Positions 11,847 to 19,201 of a stretch of DNA of 64,000 bases are shown in pieces. Made by a program: the position numbers and the translations under genes. The stretch's first letter is position 1, and each line of letters opens with the position of its first letter. The notes below the pieces were generated by a model that saw only the letters and a program-made list of their open reading frames with translations, was not told the origin of the DNA and made no database searches. This DNA comes from Roseovarius spongiae (lineage in GTDB: Bacteria > Pseudomonadota > Alphaproteobacteria > Rhodobacterales > Rhodobacteraceae). Where the stretch lies: positions 248,001-312,000 of the forward strand of contig NZ_RAPE01000004.1 of assembly GCF_003651245.1 (NCBI RefSeq). The letters run 5' to 3'.

Positions 11847-12494
11847 TCAGAGGGCGCCGAGGATGCGCTCGATGATCGCCGGATCATTCCCCGCGATGAG
11901 CCAGTCGCGTGGCGAATGCCCATCAAGATCTTCTCGCGGTGTTCGGAACAGCCGAGCCATGGCCTGGGCGGAGATCGGCCGCCCGGCGGCGAGCAGGGTG
12001 CGCCCGAGATGCGGCACCTCTCCTGTGTCGGTGAGCTGGAATGTCGGGATCAGCCAGCCTCGCCCGTGCGGGCGATGAACGGCCATCAGGGAGCCTGCCG
12101 CGATACGCTGCCGCAGGCGGGCATCGCTTACGCCCATACGGCGCGCCGCCTTGGCAAGCGGGATGGCCTTGGCCGTTATTATCGACTCCCGGGTCATCCC
12201 TTCCATCACGGGGGCCGACTTGTAGAAATCCTCGTCGGACATGGCGTTGCCCGCATCGATGCCGAAGCGCTCGAGGATCTCTTGCTCCGCCTTGTCCAGC
12301 GGGGTTTCCTCGCAGGTAACCTCATGCGCCTGCTCGACGATGCGCGCGGCAATGTGCAGTGCAGCCTCGGCCAGCTCTCTCTTCTCCTTGCTCGCCAGGG
12401 CCTGATCGATCAGGCTGAGATCCTTCCTGGTCCCGCTGGTCAGGGCGGTCTCGCCACCTTCGGCCGAATGCGTGATGAGTGTCATGAACTGCAT
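11847..12494 (-). CDS. DNA-binding protein with Xre/ParS-like toxin-binding C-terminus
   Basis: The protein has 215 residues from the ATG at 12494 (CAGGGAG seven bases upstream); an ATG two codons earlier is too close to that site. The first half is helical and charged. The middle, AKAIPLAKAARRMGVSDARL followed by RQRIAAGSLMAVHR, is a helix-turn-helix. The C-terminal part (RGWLIPTFQL, then ARLFRTPREDLDGHSPRDWL, then AIIERILGAL) matches the Xre/MbcA/ParS toxin-binding region. Such proteins are antitoxins or repressors. The neighbour upstream on the same strand is an ImmA/IrrE metallopeptidase, 44 bases away, so the two may form one unit. RES- or MbcT-type toxins were not found here. Confidence 0.7.
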   Translation of the reverse strand: MQFMTLITHSAEGGETALTSGTRKDLSLIDQALASKEKRELAEAALHIAARIVEQAHEVTCEETPLDKAEQEILERFGIDAGNAMSDEDFYKSAPVMEGMTRESIITAKAIPLAKAARRMGVSDARLRQRIAAGSLMAVHRPHGRGWLIPTFQLTDTGEVPHLGRTLLAAGRPISAQAMARLFRTPREDLDGHSPRDWLIAGNDPAIIERILGAL

Positions 12495-12537
12495 GGGCAT
12501 CTCCCTGGATGGGATATACTCCGTTAGCGGCCGGTTG

Positions 12538-13383
12538 TCAGTCCGCGATCATCCTGTCGCTCCGCGCGACCAGCAGCGAGACAACCTCGTTCTCCTGGGT
12601 TCTGAAGGATTGTTCGCCCAATTCGACCTGGTCAGCCCAATCGACGTCGAACCATGTGTCGCCCTCGACGGTCGACATGAAGCGGTCATCCGGGGCGCCG
12701 CCAAACAGGATGTCATAGGCTCCGCTCTGGTGGTCGAGGCAATCCTTCGGAAACCATATCTCCGCGATGCTCTTTGAGCGAACGAACCAGTGACGGCCAT
12801 CTTTGCCGTATGCAACCAGCAGGGAAGGATGCACATCACTCTCGACCAGGCGATAGGCCATCGCAGTCAGGCTGACGTCGAAACGGGCCGCCAGTTCTCT
12901 CACGGTTTTCATGTCGAGGCGCTTGAAGTCACGCATCGCGTTCCTGAGCATGAAGCCGGGCATCAGCAAATCCGCGGCAAAACGGTTTGCGGCAGCTTCT
13001 CGTGAGAGGCCTTTCAGTTTTGTCCCGCTTCCCCTGATATCTTCCTTGCTACACAGGAGCTGATAGCCGCGATGCCACTCCCAATGTCCTATTTCGTGCG
13101 CCAGGGAAAACCGTTGGCGACGGGGAAGACTTCGCTCGTCTATCGAAATTATCGCCCGGCCAACATCGGCCCTGCCGGCAATGCAGGCATCGCTGTGAAT
13201 CGGCACCAAAGGTTGACCCCACCTTGATGCACCACAAAGTAGTGAATCTATTGCAGATACTGAAATCCGGACGGGGTCACCATCGGCGCCGGTCGTGCCC
13301 CCAGACCGGTTGGAGTTTAGATCGGGAAACCAATGGCTTGTAGCCTGATGGTCAGGGGGTGATAGTTTGAAGCCGTTTAACAT
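12538..13383 (-). CDS. ImmA/IrrE-family metallo-endopeptidase
   Basis: This is a 281-residue M78-type zinc protease. The active site is in RFSLAHEIGHWEWHRG, with HEIGH at residues 96-100, and the downstream third-ligand helix reads SREAAANRFAADLLMPGFML. After it, VRELAARFDVSLTAMAYRL is the usual cap. ImmA/IrrE proteases cleave Xre-type repressors or antitoxins after DNA damage or phage signals. Next downstream is a Xre/ParS-like DNA-binding protein, a plausible substrate or antitoxin. The first about 55 residues match nothing I recognise, and the ATG at 13383 has a poor ribosome binding site. The gene abuts a recombinase remnant, so its 5' end may be replaced. Confidence 0.85.
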   Translation of the reverse strand: MLNGFKLSPPDHQATSHWFPDLNSNRSGGTTGADGDPVRISVSAIDSLLCGASRWGQPLVPIHSDACIAGRADVGRAIISIDERSLPRRQRFSLAHEIGHWEWHRGYQLLCSKEDIRGSGTKLKGLSREAAANRFAADLLMPGFMLRNAMRDFKRLDMKTVRELAARFDVSLTAMAYRLVESDVHPSLLVAYGKDGRHWFVRSKSIAEIWFPKDCLDHQSGAYDILFGGAPDDRFMSTVEGDTWFDVDWADQVELGEQSFRTQENEVVSLLVARSDRMIAD

Positions 13384-13400
13384 CTAAGACTTCGGTGGTC

Positions 13401-13650
13401 TCAGGCTCCCGCAACCAACTTTAGCGAACTTTCGCAAGAAGCCAAGCCCGCCGCACCGGCGGGCTTTGTTGTTTCCAGAAATTCCAACAGCACGCCACGC
13501 AGCTCGAGCCGGTGAAGCCGCGCGTCGGCGTCCCAATCGACCGCCGCAGTATTCGATCAGGCTGTGCAACTCCTCGCTGGCGCTGCCCGACACGTCCTCG
13601 TCCGACAGCGTCGCAACGAGGTCATCGACATAGGTCCGGTATTCGGCCAT
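13401..13650 (-). pseudogene. C-terminal remnant of a large serine recombinase, frameshifted
   Basis: From 13650 leftward one frame reads MAEYRTYVDDLVATLSDEDV and then EELHSLIEY, the pattern of the helical region before the end of large serine recombinases. At about 13545 the similarity jumps one frame to AVDWDADARLHRLELRGVLL, continuing to SSLKLVAGA and a stop at 13401-13403. The ending LVAGA is typical of resolvase-family recombinases in Alphaproteobacteria. The catalytic N-terminus is missing. It is a relic of a mobile element next to the toxin-antitoxin block. Confidence 0.55.
13444..13466. repeat. Strong inverted repeat inside the recombinase remnant
   Basis: AAGCCCGCC (13444-13452) and GGCGGGCTT (13458-13466) form a 9-bp perfect stem around GCACC, followed on the plus strand by TGTTGTTT. 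It could act as a terminator in the plus direction although it lies within former coding sequence. Confidence 0.45.
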
Positions 13651-13654
13651 GCTT

Positions 13655-13793
13655 GGACCACGATGCGGGCCCGGGCAAAGGCCGATGCCGAGGAACGCCT
13701 GCGCGATGAATTCGCCAAGATCGAAACGACGCGCGAAGCGCTCAAGAGCAGATGCCCTCCGAGACCGACATCGCCGTGATCTACCGGTTTTAG
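13655..13793 (+). pseudogene. 3' fragment of an unidentified rightward gene
   Basis: The plus strand shows RARAKADAEERLRDEFAKIE and ETTREAL, then after a one-base frame change EQMPSETDIAVIYRF and a TAG at 13791-13793. A good terminator begins 10 bases later (13803). Coherent helical sequence ending just before a terminator suggests the broken tail of a real gene, joined head-on to the leftward recombinase remnant at about 13650. I do not recognise the family. Confidence 0.35.
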
Positions 13794-13802
13794 TGGAAAT
13801 GA

Positions 13803-13848
13803 CGGTCACCTTGTCGCTGCAGGGCGCGCCGGGGTGACCGCTTTTTAA
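13803..13848 (+). terminator. Rho-independent terminator
   Basis: CGGTCACC (13803-13810) pairs perfectly with GGTGACCG (13833-13840), enclosing a 22-base GC-rich loop, and is followed by CTTTTTAAT. It closes the fragment ending at 13793 and insulates hupE. Confidence 0.6.
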
Positions 13849-13953
13849 TACAGTTGCGCCACAGACATGATTTGGTCATTCTGATCCACAGGTAATTGAA
13901 ACGCGGAGAAGCCGCTCGAATACGCCTCCGTAGACATATGATGAGGAGCGATC

Positions 13954-14529
13954 ATGAAACCTATTCTTGCCGCCGCAGCACTGTCCATCGCAGGTACCCC
14001 CGCACTCGCGCATCTGAACCCCGCTGAGCACGGGTCATTCGCCGCCGGTCTGTCGCATCCGGCTTTCGGTCTCGATCATATCCTTGCGATGCTTGCAGTC
14101 GGTCTGTGGGCTGCGACACTTGGCGGACGCGCGATCTGGGCGCTCCCCTCGTCCTTCGTCGGCGTGATGATGGTCGGGTTCATGGCGGCCGTCGCCGGTA
14201 TAGGCCTTCCGTTGGTCGAACCCATGATCCTTGTCTCGGTTCTCGCGCTCGGTCTGGCGGTGGCGCTTTCGCTGCGTCTGCCGATCTCGGCTGCCGCTGG
14301 CGTCGTCGGGGTGTTTGCCCTGTTCCACGGTCATGCCCACGGCGGTGAGCTTGGAACCGCGGGCGCACTTGCTTTTGGCGCGGGCTTCGCAATCACCACG
14401 GCGCTTCTTCATGCTGTCGGTGTCGGCGTTGCTCTGGCGGCGAGCCGCATCATTGCCGGTTCAAAGGTTCTTCAAGGTATGGGATGGGCCACAGCACTTT
14501 GTGGTCTTTGGGTGATCGTCGGGAGCTGA
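13954..14529 (+). CDS. hupE: HupE/UreJ-family nickel permease-like membrane protein
   Basis: This is a 191-residue inner-membrane protein that probably moves nickel for urease or hydrogenase. A cleavable signal-like segment ending in TPALA is followed by the family motif HLNPAEHGSFAAGLSHPAFG and LDHILAMLAVGLWA, which carries the metal-binding H-x5-DH pattern. About six transmembrane helices follow, with a second His cluster FALFHGHAHGGEL. GAGGAGCG lies before the ATG. It sits about 3.8 kb upstream of the urease operon on the same strand but separated by other genes, so it may be regulated independently. Nickel uptake for this urease is an inference from family and proximity. Confidence 0.9.
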   Translation: MKPILAAAALSIAGTPALAHLNPAEHGSFAAGLSHPAFGLDHILAMLAVGLWAATLGGRAIWALPSSFVGVMMVGFMAAVAGIGLPLVEPMILVSVLALGLAVALSLRLPISAAAGVVGVFALFHGHAHGGELGTAGALAFGAGFAITTALLHAVGVGVALAASRIIAGSKVLQGMGWATALCGLWVIVGS

Positions 14530-14967
14530 ACCTACTCTGTTCGCTGCCGTCCCGCGCGCCGGCGGACCCGCTCCAACAAGTCGCGGGCAAATCTGAACTG
14601 AGCCGAAGTTGTCATGGACCTTCTCGGAAAGCCGTAGGGCCGAGGGTGGCGAGAATTGACATGAAGTTGGTATTTGTCAGTGTTTCGGAGCCACCAAACG
14701 CTCGTAAAACTTAGGGCTAAACGAAACACTGTCGGGTTTTGCCGATAGGCCAAGCCATGCAACGCCGATGATGAAACCGATCAGGGCCCCTGCCGCGCCC
14801 ACGAGATAGCGCATGGGGCGCCTGATAGCGCCAAGTTGTTGCGACCGGGTAGCAAAAAATTGGCGCAGAGGTTACAGCAGCCATCGGTTGCAGGGACGGG
14901 AAGGTCGGGTTTGGCGCCAACGAAACCAGATGTGAACGCAAGCAGACGAATTGACGCCGATCCGACA
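14530..14967. other. Intergenic stretch between hupE and the MFS gene
   Basis: Apart from the candidate small membrane protein at 14677-14814, I see no gene, repeat or clear terminator here. The frame of the MFS gene is open from about 14836, but the extra 44 residues are polar, lack a ribosome binding site and do not resemble an MFS N-terminus. Confidence 0.5.
14677..14814 (-). CDS. Candidate 45-residue single-helix membrane protein
   Basis: A short leftward frame reads MRYLVGAAGALIGFIIGVAW and then a charged tail ending in FYERLVAPKH. One hydrophobic helix with a polar C-terminus is a typical small membrane protein. The ribosome binding site is weak (CAGGCG). No homologue is recognised and the surroundings have no other coding signal. 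Confidence 0.35.
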   Translation of the reverse strand: MRYLVGAAGALIGFIIGVAWLGLSAKPDSVSFSPKFYERLVAPKH

Positions 14968-16407
14968 ATGGATCCGGTGCGATGGCGCATCCTATCCGTG
15001 CTGCTGGTCACAATCTTCATGACGCTTGTCAGCGTGAGCATCGTGAACGTTGCGCTGCCCTCGATCCGGGTCGGCCTCGATGCTTCGGAAGCGGACCTTC
15101 AATGGGTCCTGTCAGGTTACGCGCTGACCTTCGGAGTGATCCTGGTGGCGGCAGGGCGTGCCGGCGACATCATGGGGCGCGGCGGGCTGTTCCTGATCGG
15201 GGTGGCCATCTTCACCATCGCCTCGGTCGCGGCGGGAATGGCGCCGAACGCGGAATGGCTGAACGGCGCCCGCTTCCTCCAGGGGATCGGTTCGGGCCTT
15301 CTGAACCCGCAGGGGCTGGGGATGATCCAGCACTATTTCCGCGGAGACGCGCGGGGGCGGGCCTTTGGCTATTTCGGCACGACGGTCGGTCTTTCGGTTG
15401 CTGTCGGCCCGGTTCTGGGCGGTGTTCTGATCGAGCTGGGCGGGACTGACATCGGCTGGCGCCTGACGTTCCTCGTCAACGTGCCAATCGGCGTCCTTGC
15501 GATCGTGCTGGGGCTCTTGTGGTTTCCGCGACCGTTGATCGTGCGGCTGCCGCGAACGGGCAGCGGGCTGCGCTCGCTCGATCCGGTAGGCGCAGTCCTG
15601 CTGGGCCTGGCTGTCCTCGCCTTTCTTTTCCCCTTCATGGAAGGCAGAGGCGGCGCCGCGCTCTGGTTGCTATCGCCGCTGGGCCTGCTCTTGGCCTGGC
15701 TCTGGGTTTTGTGGGAGCGGCGCTATGTCCGGCTGGGGCTCAGCCCGATGGTCGATCTCAGGGTGTTTTCGACCCGCAGCTATACCAACGGCACAAGCAT
15801 CATGGCGCTCTATTTCATGGGCATCACGAGCGTCTGGGTGCTGGTCGCGCTTTACGTTCAGGAGGGTGACGGAAAAACGGCGCTGCAATCGGCGACCTTC
15901 GGCATCCCGGCTGCCCTTCTGTCCGCCTACGCCGCGCATTGGGCTGGGAGCCGGGTTGCCGTGCTTGGCCGCCGGCTGGTGATCGGCGGGTTGCTGGTCG
16001 CGCTCTTCGGTCTGGGGCTCAGCATCGTCGTCGTGATCCTGTTCGAAGCCGGTCATCTGAGCATCTGGTGGCTGATGGGATCACTGGCCTTCGTCGGCGT
16101 GGCGCAAGGCACGGTCATCAGTCCGAACCAGACCCTGACGCTGGCGGAGGTGCCGCTTGATTATGCAGGCAGTTCGGGAGCGATCATGCAGACGGGGCAA
16201 CGGATCGGCACGGCGGTCGGGATCGCGGTGATCACGGCGGCGGTGTTCGCCACGCTGTCGGTCTCGTCCTGGGGGATGGCGATGATCGTGGGATTGGGCC
16301 TGATCGCCTTCGTGGTCGTCCTGGCGCTGCTTATGGCATTGAAAGACCTGAGGGACAGAAGGCAGCAGCCCGCACGGGAGGAAGAAAAGCCTGATCGGAC
16401 AGTCTGA
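14968..16407 (+). CDS. MFS transporter, DHA2 (EmrB/QacA-like) drug-exporter type
   Basis: This is a 479-residue proton antiporter of the 14-helix DHA2 family, which exports lipophilic drugs or dyes. Family motifs are present: MTLVSVSIVNVALPSIRVGL in helix 1 (motif D1), WVLSGYALTFGVILVAAGRA with GDIMGRG after it (motif A), and the motif C-like GYFGTTVGLSVAVGPVLGGV in helix 5. The late helices end at about residue 460 with a basic/acidic cytoplasmic tail. I start at the ATG at 14968 (MDPVRWRIL), directly before helix 1, although its ribosome binding site is weak. It is single and not coupled to a membrane fusion protein gene. Substrate is unknown. Confidence 0.9.
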   Translation: MDPVRWRILSVLLVTIFMTLVSVSIVNVALPSIRVGLDASEADLQWVLSGYALTFGVILVAAGRAGDIMGRGGLFLIGVAIFTIASVAAGMAPNAEWLNGARFLQGIGSGLLNPQGLGMIQHYFRGDARGRAFGYFGTTVGLSVAVGPVLGGVLIELGGTDIGWRLTFLVNVPIGVLAIVLGLLWFPRPLIVRLPRTGSGLRSLDPVGAVLLGLAVLAFLFPFMEGRGGAALWLLSPLGLLLAWLWVLWERRYVRLGLSPMVDLRVFSTRSYTNGTSIMALYFMGITSVWVLVALYVQEGDGKTALQSATFGIPAALLSAYAAHWAGSRVAVLGRRLVIGGLLVALFGLGLSIVVVILFEAGHLSIWWLMGSLAFVGVAQGTVISPNQTLTLAEVPLDYAGSSGAIMQTGQRIGTAVGIAVITAAVFATLSVSSWGMAMIVGLGLIAFVVVLALLMALKDLRDRRQQPAREEEKPDRTV

Positions 16408-16469
16408 CGAACAGACCGGATTTCGGAGCCTTGCCCCTTTCCTTCGGGCTCGCAGAACAATGATGAGGG

Positions 16470-16740
16470 TCAGGTCCGTCGGCGACGCCACTGCGCGCCC
16501 ATGATCAGTAGCATTGCCAGATAGGCAGGAATAAAGAACCACTCCTTGTCCATTCGGGAGTTTGTTGTCTGCAGCTCAACCACTTTCCAGCCGAAATCGA
16601 CACCCCATTTCTGGGCCGGGCTGTCGAAGCGGACATCGCCTACGGATCCGACGACACCAAGATCGCGCAGACGCAAGAAGATCGGCTTGCTGTGGTTGCG
16701 CGGGGCTCGACCTTCTGCCGGTCCCGAGGGTGTGCTCGCA
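16470..16740 (-). pseudogene. Remnant of a TRAP-transporter permease C-terminus (DUF3394)
   Basis: Leftward, one frame reads NHSKPIFLRLRDLGVVGSVG, then DVRFDSPAQKWGVDFGWKVV and a final membrane helix FFIPAYLAMLLIMGAQWRRR before the stop at 16470. This is the C-terminal DUF3394 tail of fused TRAP permeases. Upstream an in-frame stop and a frame jump (VQIRVDSL in another frame) break it, and none of the membrane domains is present. It is a decayed end of a dicarboxylate-type transporter. Confidence 0.55.
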
Positions 16741-16930
16741 GGCTATCGACACGGATCTGGACACCCGTAACGGCGCGACTGCGTTGAACGTCGAGACTCA
16801 ATGCGGGATTGGCGAAGGCAAGCCGGGCAGAGATCTGACTGAAGCCGGCGTTTCGCGTGGATTCTGGGCCATGTCCTTGATCCGGGCATATTTCTCCAAA
16901 GCCCCAGGGATGTCCCCCGCCGATAACGCA
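16741..16930. other. Region upstream of the TRAP remnant with a possible second fragment
   Basis: On the minus strand a short protein-like frame reads ALSAGDIPGALEKYARIKDM and ends in a stop near 16800. It has no start codon in context and no recognised family. Nothing else is visible here. Confidence 0.25.
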
Positions 16931-16931
16931 T

Positions 16932-16962
16932 AAATTCAAAAGCCCCGGCTCATGCCGGGGCT
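16932..16962 (-). terminator. Strong terminator of dps
   Basis: Read on the minus strand, AGCCCCGGC and GCCGGGGCT form a 9-bp perfect stem around ATGA (16941-16962), followed by TTTGAATTTAT. It lies 33 bases after the dps stop. Confidence 0.8.
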
Positions 16963-16994
16963 GATGGGAAATGGGACGCTTGGACCGGATATGT

Positions 16995-17489
16995 TTACGC
17001 TGCAATGGCGCGCAACATCCAGGCGCTCTTCTCGTGAAAATCGGCGCGCGACGTGGCCAGATCCGCTGTCACCGGGTCGTCGGCGGCCTCAGCGGTCTCA
17101 ACCAGCGCACGCATGCGCGCCGCCAGCTTTTCGTGGTCGGATAAAAGGTCTTTGACCATGTCCTCTGCACTGAGGCTCGCATCCGCGTCCCGCGCATCCG
17201 GCCCGGCGGTCAGATCTGCCGGGCTGATCAGCGCGGGTTTGCCCAAGGCTCTGATACGTTCGGCCAGCACGTCTGCGGCGGTGAACATGTCGGTGTAATG
17301 CTCTTCCGTCATGTCGTGAATCGAGACGAATAGGGGACCCGTCACGTTCCAGTGGTATATGTGCGATTTCAGGACGAGACGATATGTACCCGCCAAAACC
17401 TCGCTCAGCGCCTCGGCCACGGACCCGATGTTCGAAATGCGGGGTTCCGTGTTTTCGTTGATTTGGGGCTGCTCAGTAGAGATTGTCAT
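16995..17489 (-). CDS. dps: Dps ferritin-like DNA-protection protein
   Basis: This is a 164-residue Dps/ferritin-like miniprotein that oxidises and stores iron and protects DNA in stress. The ferroxidase motif is present: LKSHIYHWNVTGPLFVSIHD, then MTEEHYTDMFTAADVLAERI with the second ligand set. GKPALISPADL and the final helices (DFHEKSAWMLRAIAA) are standard. I start at 17489 because AGAGGAGACATCG precedes that ATG; the frame is open 21 codons further but without a site. A strong terminator follows. It fits the general stress theme but is a separate transcription unit. Confidence 0.95.
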   Translation of the reverse strand: MTISTEQPQINENTEPRISNIGSVAEALSEVLAGTYRLVLKSHIYHWNVTGPLFVSIHDMTEEHYTDMFTAADVLAERIRALGKPALISPADLTAGPDARDADASLSAEDMVKDLLSDHEKLAARMRALVETAEAADDPVTADLATSRADFHEKSAWMLRAIAA

Positions 17490-17596
17490 CGATGTCTCCT
17501 CTTTCAGGCGATTAATCCATGCCGCGCAAGACACGGACCGAAATGACGACACCGTTCGGGATTTGAACGGGCCGACCGATCGGATGGTGGTTCACC

Positions 17597-17914
17597 CTAT
17601 GCGGCAATAGCGACTCGGTTGCGCTTGTTGGGGGCCGGGCCCCTGCGCTCGCCCTTTCTTGAGGCTCGGGGCGAGGGAGGCAAACCAAGGTCGCGGTCAC
17701 CGAAGCCATTCACGACACGCCGGATATCGGACCGGTAGATGCCCATATCCCGCAGAAGCATATCGTCCATCGCTTCGAGTTCGGCGATCGCGCGGCGTCG
17801 TTGCCGCCGGCGCGCGAGGAATCGACCAAACTGCCCGATGAGGCCGACGGTATCATCGCGCTCGTTTTCGTGAGCGGTGTCGTGAAGCATTTCGCGGGTA
17901 ATGTAGATAGACAT
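17597..17914 (-). CDS. DUF1127-domain protein
   Basis: This 105-residue basic protein contains a DUF1127 motif at about residues 34-66: RRRQRRRAIAELEAMDDMLL followed by RDMGIYRSDIRRVVNG. The N-terminus (MSIYITREMLHDTAHENERD) is polar, and the C-terminus is rich in Arg/Pro/Lys. Longer DUF1127 proteins of this layout are frequent in Alphaproteobacteria; small ones have been linked to RNA-based control of phosphate and carbon metabolism. The ATG at 17914 has a clear GGAGGAAAAA ribosome binding site, so I reject upstream starts. The exact role is unknown. Confidence 0.8.
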   Translation of the reverse strand: MSIYITREMLHDTAHENERDDTVGLIGQFGRFLARRRQRRRAIAELEAMDDMLLRDMGIYRSDIRRVVNGFGDRDLGLPPSPRASRKGERRGPAPNKRNRVAIAA

Positions 17915-18335
17915 TTTTCCTCCAGTTCGAAGACGACTGACGCCGAAGCGATGACCGTGATCGCGTGCCGGACATGCCCGTCCCGCAACGCCGTCATGCG
18001 TCATCGCTGTGTTCATGTGATCCGGATGGGATCGGAAAGCCCCGAGGCGTAAACAGGCGCTGCGGCCCGTCCTCCCGGGGTTACCGGCGGTTCAGTAGAC
18101 TTCCTGCGCCCTGCAGAAACCTTCTATGAAAGCTGAACATCGTCATGCTTCTGATATGGCGATCGCAGAGACCGGATTCAAGCCTATCGCCGATGGAGGC
18201 AGAAGAATGCCCCGAGGGTGGCTCGGCGGCGGACTTGCGAACGTGCGGCGATTGTATGACCGTTATTTCAAGTGACATCAGACAGGTCTTGGGGCAACAT
18301 GACGATGCTACGCATCAGAATCCAGGAGGACGCCG
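17915..18335. other. Divergent intergenic region upstream of the urease operon
   Basis: These 421 bases separate the leftward DUF1127 gene from ureA and must hold both promoters. I saw no clear -35/-10 pair, NtrC or Nac site, riboswitch or repeat. The open frames inside have no protein-like composition. The ureA ribosome binding site is CAGGAGGACG, just before 18336. Confidence 0.5.
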
Positions 18336-18638
18336 ATGCTACTGAGCATGCACGAGCAGGAAAGGCTCATGGTCTACACGGCCGGCAAGCTAGCGCTGGA
18401 ACGCAAGGAGCGGGGGCTGAAGCTCAATCTTCCCGAGGCGACGGCGCTGCTGACCTCCTATCTTCTCGAGGGCGCGCGCGATGGAGAGACAGTAACTGAC
18501 CTGATGGAATCCGGGCGCAACGTGCTGACCCGCGAGGACGTGATGGAGGGTGTCCCCGAGATGATCGCGCAGATCCAGGTCGAGGCGACATTCCCCGATG
18601 GCACCAAACTTGTCACAGTGATGGAGCCGATCCGATGA
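18336..18638 (+). CDS. ureA: Urease subunit gamma
   Basis: UreA (100 residues here) is the small structural subunit of nickel urease, which splits urea into ammonia and carbamate. The family pattern is clear: [20 protein letters not shown], then [16 protein letters not shown], and the [16 protein letters not shown]-terminus. It is the usual length. CAGGAGGACG lies upstream. Its stop overlaps the ureB start by 4 bases (ATGA), so the two are translationally coupled. It is the first gene of an ABCFDG operon. Confidence 0.97.
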   Translation: MLLSMHEQERLMVYTAGKLALERKERGLKLNLPEATALLTSYLLEGARDGETVTDLMESGRNVLTREDVMEGVPEMIAQIQVEATFPDGTKLVTVMEPIR

Positions 18639-19201
18639 CCCGGAAACTCAACCCGTTCGCGCAGCTTGCGGCGGATAACGCCGGCAAGTCGGAGAGCGCG
18701 CGCGGCAAGCACTCGACCGACGATCCCGGCCGTGAGTATGACCAGACCAGTTCCGAGGCGAAGGAACGGACGCGATCCTCCGGACCCAGCGCCCCGAGCG
18801 AGCCGCGCCGCCCGGGTGGCGGCACTCGCCAGGCCCCGCGCCGCCAATCGGAGGCGCCGCTCGATCATGAGGCCGACCCCGTCATCCCGGGCGAGATCCT
18901 TTATGGCGAGGGCGATGTGGTTATCAACGAAGGGATGGAAGTCACGACGATCCGCGTCGCCAACACCTCCGACCGCCCGATCCAGATCGGATCACATTAT
19001 CACTTCGCCGAGGTGAATGCCGCGCTTGAATTCGACCGGGATGCCGCTTGGGGCAAGCGCCTTGCGGTGCTGTCGGGCGGCGCCGAACGGTTCGAACCCG
19101 GCGCCGTGGCCGAGGTGGGTCTCGTGCCCATTCAGGGCAAGCGCATCGTTCTGGGGTTGCGCGGCTTGTGCAACGGAAGGCTCGACGATGCAAAAGGTTG
19201 A
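18635..19201 (+). CDS. ureB: Urease subunit beta with a long N-terminal extension
   Basis: The protein has 188 residues, while stand-alone UreB is normally about 100-110. Residues about 82-185 are the conserved beta domain: [18 protein letters not shown], then [31 protein letters not shown] and the [14 protein letters not shown] end. Residues 1-80 are a Ser/Arg/Pro/Glu-rich, probably disordered extension. The start overlaps the ureA stop (ATGA), so the extension is not a mis-chosen start. It overlaps ureC by 14 bases. The extension could mediate assembly or localisation of the (ABC)3 complex; this is unknown. Confidence 0.95.
   Translation: MTRKLNPFAQLAADNAGKSESARGKHSTDDPGREYDQTSSEAKERTRSSGPSAPSEPRRPGGGTRQAPRRQSEAPLDHEADPVIPGEILYGEGDVVINEGMEVTTIRVANTSDRPIQIGSHYHFAEVNAALEFDRDAAWGKRLAVLSGGAERFEPGAVAEVGLVPIQGKRIVLGLRGLCNGRLDDAKG

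Noticed and set aside
14836..14967. Upstream start for the MFS transporter
   Set aside because: The 44 extra residues are polar, have no ribosome binding site and do not match MFS N-termini.
19017..19187. Longer N-terminus for UreC
   Set aside because: It lies within ureB in another frame; the canonical UreC start [19 protein letters not shown] begins at 19188.
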